From Flavobacteriaceae bacterium (GTDB lineage: Bacteria > Bacteroidota > Bacteroidia > Flavobacteriales > Weeksellaceae): 28,018 nt of DNA. The notes under the pieces are model-generated. The model was not told where the DNA came from and searched no databases. It saw only the letters and a list, made by a program, of their open reading frames with translations. Position 1 is the first letter of the stretch; each line of letters starts with the position of its first letter. The stretch lies in NCBI GenBank assembly GCA_031289875.1, contig JAITOO010000221.1, positions 1-28,018 on the forward strand, in the 5' to 3' direction. Shown here piece after piece: positions 22,732-28,018 of the stretch. Made by a program: the position numbers and the translations under genes.

Positions 22732-23793
22732 ATGTTTAATGAATTAGGAAGATTATTAAAATTAACCACTTTTGGGGAGAGTCACGGTATGGCTATCGGT
22801 GGCGTGATTGACGGTTTTCCCGCAGGTTTGACGGTGGATTTTGAAAAAATCCAGCACGAACTCAATCGCAGAAAACCCGGTCAGTCTCAAATAGTTACTC
22901 AAAGAAAAGAAGACGATAATGTTGAGTTCCTTTCAGGAATTTTTGAAGGAAAAACCACAGGACAGTCCATTGGCTTCCTCATCAAAAATACCAATCAGAG
23001 ATCCAACGATTATGAACATAACACGCAGATTTTCAGACCTTCACATGCGGATTTTTCCTATTTCCACAAATATGGAATCCGAGACCCGCGCGGAGGAGGA
23101 CGTTCGTCTGCCCGCGAAACGGCAAACTGGGTCGTGGGCGGAGCGTTGGCTAAGCAATTGATTTCCGGCGTTAAAATTCAGGCTTTTGTGTCTTCAGTCG
23201 GAGAAATCTTGCTGACTGAAAATATTTATGATTTAGATTTGACCGAGACGGAAACTAATGCCGTCCGTTGTCCCGACAGGAAAATTGCCGAGAAAATGAT
23301 TGAAAAAATCATGGAAATAAAAAAGCAGGGAGACACCATTGGCGGAACAGTTACCTGCCTGATACAGAACGTTCCGGTTGGTTTGGGCGAGCCTATTTTC
23401 GACAAACTTTCCGCCCGTTTGGCTCATGCGATGATGAGCATCAATGCGGCAAAAGGCTTTGAAATTGGAAGCGGATTTGAAGGTACGAAAATGAAAGGCT
23501 CGGAACATAACGATATTTTCACGGAAAACGGAAAAACGCTGACTAACTATTCGGGGGGCGTGCAAGGCGGAATTTCCAATGGAATGGACATTGTTTTCAA
23601 AGTTGCTTTCAAGCCTGTCGCCACGATTATGAAAGACCAGCAAACGATTGACGAAAACGGAAACCTTGCGCACATTCAAGGTCGCGGAAGGCACGACCCT
23701 TGCGTTGTTCCGCGTGCCGTGCCGATTATAGAAGCTCTGGCTGCGTGGACGCTGGCGGATTTTTGGCTGTTGAACAAAACAAGAAAATTATAA
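22732..23793 (+). CDS. aroC: Chorismate synthase
   Basis: Last enzyme of the shikimate pathway, converting 5-enolpyruvylshikimate 3-phosphate to chorismate with reduced FMN. It has 353 residues, full length. All hallmark segments are present: [22 protein letters not shown] near the N-terminus (first part TTFGESHG), [54 protein letters not shown] and the closing [15 protein letters not shown]. The start is the ATG at 22732 since the family begins a few residues before [18 protein letters not shown] at 22723 overlaps the minus-7 box and is rejected. A thioredoxin-like gene starts 18 bp downstream, so the transcript probably continues. Confidence 0.97.
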   Translation: MFNELGRLLKLTTFGESHGMAIGGVIDGFPAGLTVDFEKIQHELNRRKPGQSQIVTQRKEDDNVEFLSGIFEGKTTGQSIGFLIKNTNQRSNDYEHNTQIFRPSHADFSYFHKYGIRDPRGGGRSSARETANWVVGGALAKQLISGVKIQAFVSSVGEILLTENIYDLDLTETETNAVRCPDRKIAEKMIEKIMEIKKQGDTIGGTVTCLIQNVPVGLGEPIFDKLSARLAHAMMSINAAKGFEIGSGFEGTKMKGSEHNDIFTENGKTLTNYSGGVQGGISNGMDIVFKVAFKPVATIMKDQQTIDENGNLAHIQGRGRHDPCVVPRAVPIIEALAAWTLADFWLLNKTRKL

Positions 23794-23811
23794 GTAAGTT
23801 TAAAACTACAA

Positions 23812-24420
23812 ATGAAAAGCAACACTATAAACTTGGAAAATTACTGGAACAAAGCGGTTTCTTATTCAGAATATAAAAAAATTATCAAAGAACGGGCAGA
23901 GCAAAATACTGATTCTTTGAGCGGAAAGGAAAAAGAATGGATTCATTTTACCAAGCTGAATATCAGTAGAATAAACAGAATTGAAAAAACTTTGGTTTTG
24001 AGTGAAGATATTTTGTCTAAACTTCATTCTATCAATCACAAAATCAATATTTTAGTAATTTCAGAAGGTTGGTGCGGCGATGCAGCGCAAATTGTGCCGG
24101 TCATCAATAAAATGGCAGAAAATTCTGACCATTTAGAACTTAAATTATTTTTTAGAGATGAAGACGAAGTTCTTATCAATCAATATCTTACCAATGGAGG
24201 AAAGGCAATTCCCATTGCTATTTTGTTCAATGCAAAAACTTTTGAAGAAGTTTCCCATTGGGGACCCCGCCCGAAAGCCTGTATACCGCTTCTGCAACGA
24301 TACAAAGCCGACCCCGAAAATTATACTCACGACCACTTTGTGTTGGATATTCAAAATTTTTACAATCAAGACAAAGGACAATCCATTGCAAATGAATTAA
24401 TTGAGTTATTTCAACGATGA
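23812..24420 (+). CDS. Thioredoxin-fold protein with a single-cysteine WCGD motif
   Basis: A 202-residue cytoplasmic protein of the thioredoxin superfamily, similar to proteins annotated only as 'thioredoxin family protein' in Bacteroidota. The predicted active site is ISEGWCGDAAQIVPVINKM (Cys88), where the second cysteine of CxxC is replaced (C-G-D-A). The cis-proline is in GGKAIPIAILF. The N-terminal 75 residues are helical and charged. There is no signal peptide. A one-cysteine site would suit a monothiol or peroxiredoxin-like role rather than a classic disulfide reductase (inference). Its TGA overlaps the ATG of the next gene (ATGA, 24417-24420), so translation is probably coupled. Confidence 0.85.
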   Translation: MKSNTINLENYWNKAVSYSEYKKIIKERAEQNTDSLSGKEKEWIHFTKLNISRINRIEKTLVLSEDILSKLHSINHKINILVISEGWCGDAAQIVPVINKMAENSDHLELKLFFRDEDEVLINQYLTNGGKAIPIAILFNAKTFEEVSHWGPRPKACIPLLQRYKADPENYTHDHFVLDIQNFYNQDKGQSIANELIELFQR

Positions 24421-24947
24421 AAATTAAACCCATTTATATTTTCAATATCTTTCTCATTATCATTGTGTTGGCAATGCTTTTTACGCCTTTGCACAGTTAT
24501 TTGGAAAAACTGCAAGGCAAGCTGCCCAACAGCGAAATTTCTTCGACGAAGGAAACAGTCCTGACTTCCGAACAATACAATATTGATTTAAAGGGAATTA
24601 ACACGCACGACACAAATTTTCAATCATTCAAAGAAAAAAAAATTTTTCTGAATTTTTGGGCTTCATGGTGCGAGCCTTGCCGAGAAGAAATGCCGAGTAT
24701 TCAAAAACTTTACAACCGGAAAAAAAATGAAGCGCAGTTTGTTCTTATCTACATGAAAGACAATCAGAAAGAAGTGATGAAATTCTTACAGGAGAATCAT
24801 TACGATTTTCCGGTTTATGAAGCCGCCAGCCCGATTGACCCCGAACTTCTTCCGATAGTATTTCCTACCACATTCATTATCAATGAGAAAGGGAAAATTC
24901 TCAAAAAAACAGAAAAAGCAGAAGATTGGAGCAATTTCAAATTTTGA
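24417..24947 (+). CDS. Membrane-anchored TlpA/ResA-like thiol-disulfide oxidoreductase
   Basis: A 176-residue periplasmic thioredoxin-fold protein. Residues about 7-24 (YIFNIFLIIIVLAMLFTP) form an uncleaved N-terminal membrane anchor. The redox site is NFWASWCEPCREEMPSIQ (Cys85 and Cys88), the TlpA/ResA arrangement, and the cis-proline is in VFPTTFIIN. Such proteins usually keep cysteines reduced in the periplasm, for example during cytochrome c maturation. Nothing nearby confirms that here. It overlaps the previous thioredoxin-fold gene by 4 bp. The C-terminus (AEDWSNFKF) ends a little early compared with ResA. Confidence 0.9.
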   Translation: MKIKPIYIFNIFLIIIVLAMLFTPLHSYLEKLQGKLPNSEISSTKETVLTSEQYNIDLKGINTHDTNFQSFKEKKIFLNFWASWCEPCREEMPSIQKLYNRKKNEAQFVLIYMKDNQKEVMKFLQENHYDFPVYEAASPIDPELLPIVFPTTFIINEKGKILKKTEKAEDWSNFKF

Positions 24948-24985
24948 TTAAATTCATCTATAAAATTTCGACTGTTTTGCTTAAA

Positions 24986-25001
24986 ATTTGTTACAACAAA
25001 T
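24986..25001. promoter_or_regulatory. 16-bp palindrome upstream of queE
   Basis: ATTTGTT-AC-AACAAAT has perfect 7-bp arms around a 2-bp centre, a typical shape for a dimeric regulator site. The TGTTACA inside it (24989-24995) is also repeated inverted as TGTAACA at 25011-25017. It lies about 85 bp before the queE minus-7 box and 40 bp after the previous gene. No regulator can be assigned. Confidence 0.4.
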
Positions 25002-25083
25002 ACAAAATGATGTAACATGCTGATTAATAAAACTATACAATGTTTTAATTTCAATTCATGGTTTTTAATTCTCAATTAATGCC

Positions 25084-25091
25084 TACCTTTG
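25084..25091 (+). promoter_or_regulatory. Minus-7 box of queE
   Basis: TACCTTTG matches TAnnTTTG exactly and lies 19 bp before the ATG at 25111. No convincing TTTG lies at the usual distance upstream. Confidence 0.55.
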
Positions 25092-25110
25092 TACTTTGAT
25101 TGAATTTAAG

Positions 25111-25737
25111 ATGACGAAAAACAGTACAGAGTTGAAAAAAGGTTTGGCGCTCCCGATAATGGAGCATTTTTACACCATTCAAGGCGAAGGACGGCACACG
25201 GGGACGGCAGCATATTTCATACGCATCGGCGGATGCGACGTGGGCTGCCATTGGTGCGATGTGAAAGAAAGCTGGAATCCCGACTTGCATCCTGTCAGCT
25301 CGGCAAAAGAAATAGCAAAAATTGCCGCTTCCCACTCCAAAACCATTGTCTTGACAGGCGGCGAGCCTTTGATGTGGAACTTGAATCCGCTCACAGAATA
25401 TTTGAAAGATTACGGCTGTACCATTCATATTGAAACTTCAGGAGCCTATCCGCTGAGCGGAAAACTTGACTGGATTTGCCTTTCGCCAAAAAAAACTTCG
25501 CCCCCGAAAGAAGAACTTTATGCTTGCGCTGATGAACTGAAAATTATCATTTATAACCACCACGATTTTATTTTTGCCGAAGAACAATCAGAAAAAGTGA
25601 ACAAAAATGCGCTTTTGTATTTACAGCCCGAATGGGGCAATCAAAAAAAAATGACTCCGCAAATCATTGATTATGTGATGAAAAAACCAAAATGGCACAT
25701 TTCTCTCCAAACGCATAAATATTTGAATATCCCGTAA
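25111..25737 (+). CDS. queE: 7-carboxy-7-deazaguanine synthase (radical SAM)
   Basis: Radical SAM enzyme that contracts 6-carboxytetrahydropterin to 7-carboxy-7-deazaguanine on the way to preQ0 and queuosine. It has 208 residues, the usual size. The substrate-site start YTIQGEGRHTGTAAYFIRIG is followed by the cluster motif CDVGCHWCD (Cys42, Cys46, Cys49; CxxxCxxC). TIVLTGGEPLMW is the SAM-binding GGEP motif. The end (YLQPEWG, then WHISLQTHKYLNIP) matches the family. I chose the ATG at 25111. The TTG at 25096 lies only 4 bp past the minus-7 box. Neighbouring queuosine genes are absent here, so it appears to be transcribed alone. Confidence 0.94.
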   Translation: MTKNSTELKKGLALPIMEHFYTIQGEGRHTGTAAYFIRIGGCDVGCHWCDVKESWNPDLHPVSSAKEIAKIAASHSKTIVLTGGEPLMWNLNPLTEYLKDYGCTIHIETSGAYPLSGKLDWICLSPKKTSPPKEELYACADELKIIIYNHHDFIFAEEQSEKVNKNALLYLQPEWGNQKKMTPQIIDYVMKKPKWHISLQTHKYLNIP

Positions 25738-25823
25738 AAACAGAACATTATCATACCTTAATCATCTATGAGCCAAATATTTGAGGAATAAATTCGTCAA
25801 ATTAAAAATTCTAAAAAAATTAA

Positions 25824-25851
25824 TGTTTAAAATCATATTCACATTTAAACA
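25824..25851. promoter_or_regulatory. Inverted repeat over the mutB upstream promoter region
   Basis: TGTTTAAA (25824-25831) and TTTAAACA (25844-25851) are perfect 8-bp arms separated by 12 bp, so their centres are 20 bp apart, about two helical turns. The right arm ends 9 bp before the minus-7 box, and the space between the arms covers the expected minus-33 position. Confidence 0.45.
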
Positions 25852-25859
25852 ATTTTAAC

Positions 25860-25867
25860 TACCTTTG
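25860..25867 (+). promoter_or_regulatory. Minus-7 box of the methylmalonyl-CoA mutase gene
   Basis: TACCTTTG is an exact TAnnTTTG match 25 bp before the ATG at 25893. The minus-33 position has no good TTTG and is flanked by the TGTTTAAA/TTTAAACA inverted repeat, which would suit an activator-dependent or repressed promoter. Confidence 0.55.
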
Positions 25868-25892
25868 TTCCACCACAAAATTTATAGTTTTT

Positions 25893-28018
25893 ATGTCTAA
25901 AATTGATTTTACTAACATTCCCGTTCGATTAGACGTAAAACCGTCAGACACATCAGGAAACGAAGTTTTCCAGAAAGACGGTTTGTCCATGCAAAAATCC
26001 TATTCTTTTCAAGATGTCAAAGACATCCCGCTGACTGATTTTTCTTCGGGAATCCCACCTTATTTGAGAGGACCTTATGCCACAATGTACGTTCAAAAAC
26101 CTTGGACAATCCGCCAGTATGCAGGATTTTCCACTGCCGAAGAATCCAACGCCTTCTACCGCAGAAACTTGGCGGCAGGGCAAAAAGGACTTTCCGTTGC
26201 CTTCGATTTGGCAACTCACAGAGGCTATGATTCCGACCATGAACGTGTTGTCGGAGACGTAGGCAAGGCGGGCGTTGCCATTGATTCTATTGAAGATATG
26301 AAAATCCTGTTCAAAGACATTCCCTTAGACCAGATTTCTGTTTCCATGACGATGAATGGAGCGGTATTGCCTATTTTGGCATTCTACATCGCCGCCGCAG
26401 AAGAACAGGGCGTGAAACAGGAACAACTCAGCGGAACTATTCAAAACGACGTTTTAAAGGAATTTATGGTGCGGAACACCTATATCTATCCGCCGGCTCC
26501 GTCGATGAAAATCATTGCAGATATTTTTGAATACACCTCAAAATATATCCCGAAATTCAACTCAATTTCCATTTCAGGCTACCATATGCAGGAAGCAGGC
26601 GCAACACCTGTACTGGAAATGGCTTACACGCTGGCGGACGGTTTGGAATACGTGCGTACAGGAATCAAGGCAGGTTTGGAAGTTGATAAATTTGCACCGC
26701 GGCTGTCTTTTTTCTGGGCAATCGGAATGAACCACTTTGTGGAAATCGCCAAACTGCGCGCAGCAAGAGTTGTGTGGGCAAAACTGATGCAGGAATTTAA
26801 TCCTCAAAACAAAAAATCTTTAGCGTTGAGAACCCACTGCCAAACCTCCGGCTGGAGTTTGACAGAGCAAGAACCTTTCAACAACGTTACAAGAACGGCA
26901 ATCGAAGCGCTGGCAGCAGCTTTGGGCGGAACGCAGTCTCTGCACACCAATGCGCTGGACGAGGCTATCGCCCTGCCAACCGACTATTCTGCCCGCATTG
27001 CGAGAAATACACAGTTGATTCTTCAATACGAAACGGAAATATGCCGCGTGGTAGACCCTACAGGCGGTTCCTTTATGATAGAATCGCTGTCTCAACAGAT
27101 GATTGACACGGCGTGGGAGTATATTCAAGAAGTTGAAAAAGAGGGAGGTATGACCAAAGCCATCGAAACCGGCATCCCCAAAATGAGAATTGAGGAAGCT
27201 TCCGCCATTAAGCAGGCAAACATAGACAATGGCAAAGACATCATAGTTGGAGTTAATGGGTTTAATACCAGACAGAAACAAGCAATGTTCGAGATTTTGG
27301 AAATTGACAATACGGAGGTTCGAAAAAAACAACTCGAACGTCTGCATAAAGTCAAAACCGAAAGAGATAACGAAGCGGTGAAAGAAATTTTGGGAAAGAT
27401 TACAGAAGCAGCCAAATCAAAAAAGGGAAACCTGTTGGAACTTTCCATAGAAGCCGCCCGACGAAGAGCTACATTGGGAGAAATTTCCTTTGCAATGGAA
27501 GAGATTTACGGAAGATACAAAGCAAGAATTCAAACCATTCAAGGTGTCTATGCGATGAACAGTCAAAATAATGATTTCAAGAAAGCAAGAAAATTGGCAG
27601 ACCAATTTGCCGAAGAAGAAGGTCGCCGACCGCGTATCATGGTGGCAAAGATGGGTCAGGACGGACACGATCGCGGCGCAAAAATAGTCGCTACCGCCTA
27701 TGCGGATATGGGCTTTGACGTGGACGTTGCGCCTCTGTTCCAAACGCCTTCAGAAGTTGCCAAGCAGGCAGTGGAAAACGACGTTCACGTGCTGGGAATT
27801 TCCTCTCTGGCGGCAGGTCATAAAACCTTAGTGCCTCAGGTGGTGGAAGAACTCAAAAAATTAGGCAGGGAGGGTATGCTGATTGTCGTCGGAGGCGTAA
27901 TTCCTCAGCAGGATTACGACTTTTTGTATCAAAGCGGAGCAGACGAGATTTTTGGTCCGGGAACAAATTTGCAGATTTCTGCCGTGAGAATTTTGACTAA
28001 ACTGCTCGAAACCGTGAA
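25893..28018 (+). CDS. mutB: Methylmalonyl-CoA mutase, large (catalytic, B12-binding) subunit, 3' end cut by window
   Basis: Adenosylcobalamin-dependent interconversion of succinyl-CoA and (R)-methylmalonyl-CoA, linking the TCA cycle to propionate metabolism. The frame is open from the ATG at 25893 to the window edge, giving 708 codons, so only the last few residues are missing. The catalytic barrel is clear: [20 protein letters not shown] (CoA/substrate site), [56 protein letters not shown] and [14 protein letters not shown]. The C-terminal cobalamin domain has [15 protein letters not shown] (DxHxxG base-off ligand), GISSLAAGH and [11 protein letters not shown]. The small subunit (mutA), often just upstream, is not there. 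The gene has its own promoter 154 bp past queE. Confidence 0.95.
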   Translation, partial: MSKIDFTNIPVRLDVKPSDTSGNEVFQKDGLSMQKSYSFQDVKDIPLTDFSSGIPPYLRGPYATMYVQKPWTIRQYAGFSTAEESNAFYRRNLAAGQKGLSVAFDLATHRGYDSDHERVVGDVGKAGVAIDSIEDMKILFKDIPLDQISVSMTMNGAVLPILAFYIAAAEEQGVKQEQLSGTIQNDVLKEFMVRNTYIYPPAPSMKIIADIFEYTSKYIPKFNSISISGYHMQEAGATPVLEMAYTLADGLEYVRTGIKAGLEVDKFAPRLSFFWAIGMNHFVEIAKLRAARVVWAKLMQEFNPQNKKSLALRTHCQTSGWSLTEQEPFNNVTRTAIEALAAALGGTQSLHTNALDEAIALPTDYSARIARNTQLILQYETEICRVVDPTGGSFMIESLSQQMIDTAWEYIQEVEKEGGMTKAIETGIPKMRIEEASAIKQANIDNGKDIIVGVNGFNTRQKQAMFEILEIDNTEVRKKQLERLHKVKTERDNEAVKEILGKITEAAKSKKGNLLELSIEAARRRATLGEISFAMEEIYGRYKARIQTIQGVYAMNSQNNDFKKARKLADQFAEEEGRRPRIMVAKMGQDGHDRGAKIVATAYADMGFDVDVAPLFQTPSEVAKQAVENDVHVLGISSLAAGHKTLVPQVVEELKKLGREGMLIVVGGVIPQQDYDFLYQSGADEIFGPGTNLQISAVRILTKLLETV

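Noticed and set aside
25893..26200. Lys in place of the Arg before [10 protein letters not shown] in the mutase CoA site
   Set aside because: This position varies among bacterial mutases, including Bacteroidota sequences I recall with Gln, so it is not evidence of altered specificity.
26077..27743. Short plus-strand alternative-frame and minus-strand open frames within the mutase
   Set aside because: The continuous plus-strand frame from 25893 is unmistakably methylmalonyl-CoA mutase to the window edge.

Overview
This is a chromosomal window from a member of the Bacteroidota. Three things in the sequence point there. Promoters have the TAnnTTTG minus-7 box with a TTTG/GTTG box, repeatedly 19 bp upstream. 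Start codons are preceded by A-rich leaders rather than Shine-Dalgarno sites. A type IX secretion (T9SS) C-terminal sorting-domain sequence is present. The recQ / kpsF / tatC neighbourhood and a complete 2-oxoglutarate dehydrogenase E1-E2 pair would suit Flavobacteriia or a relative, but I cannot name a genus.

Layout. (1) 1-6360, minus strand: a MarR-controlled tripartite efflux operon in the order marR, membrane-fusion lipoprotein, RND pump, outer-membrane factor. (2) 6640-9550, minus strand: a second, cysteine-containing MarR regulator followed by an 814-residue four-domain sulfur-transfer protein (CoA-disulfide reductase, rhodanese, TusA and DsrE-like domains). (3) 9620-10752, plus strand: two small lipoproteins of unknown function that look like diverged tandem paralogues. 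(4) 10874-13400, minus strand: a YihY/BrkB membrane protein, and upstream of it an exported protein of seven near-identical repeats (probably a seven-bladed beta-propeller). The T9SS sorting domain of that protein has been disconnected by a frameshift and an in-frame stop. (5) 13640-17865, plus strand: sucA and sucB, closed by a strong terminator. (6) 17997-18458: a small unknown lipoprotein, convergent with recQ. (7) 18466-22571: recQ (minus) divergent from kpsF-tatC (plus). (8) 22718-24947: aroC followed by two thioredoxin-fold genes, the last two overlapping by 4 bp. (9) 25084-25737: queE. (10) 25860 to the end: the large subunit of methylmalonyl-CoA mutase, cut by the window edge.

How the parts relate. 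The window is mostly housekeeping: TCA cycle, shikimate pathway, Kdo precursor synthesis, Tat export, queuosine synthesis and DNA repair. Two regulated accessory modules are embedded in it, one for drug efflux and one for persulfide/CoA-disulfide chemistry. I found no tRNA, rRNA, CRISPR array, transposase or phage gene. The least ordinary items are the decayed T9SS sorting domain running up to the start of yihY, the four-domain sulfur protein with its adjacent MarR, short repeated operator-like sequences in front of both marR genes, and several palindromes in intergenic regions.
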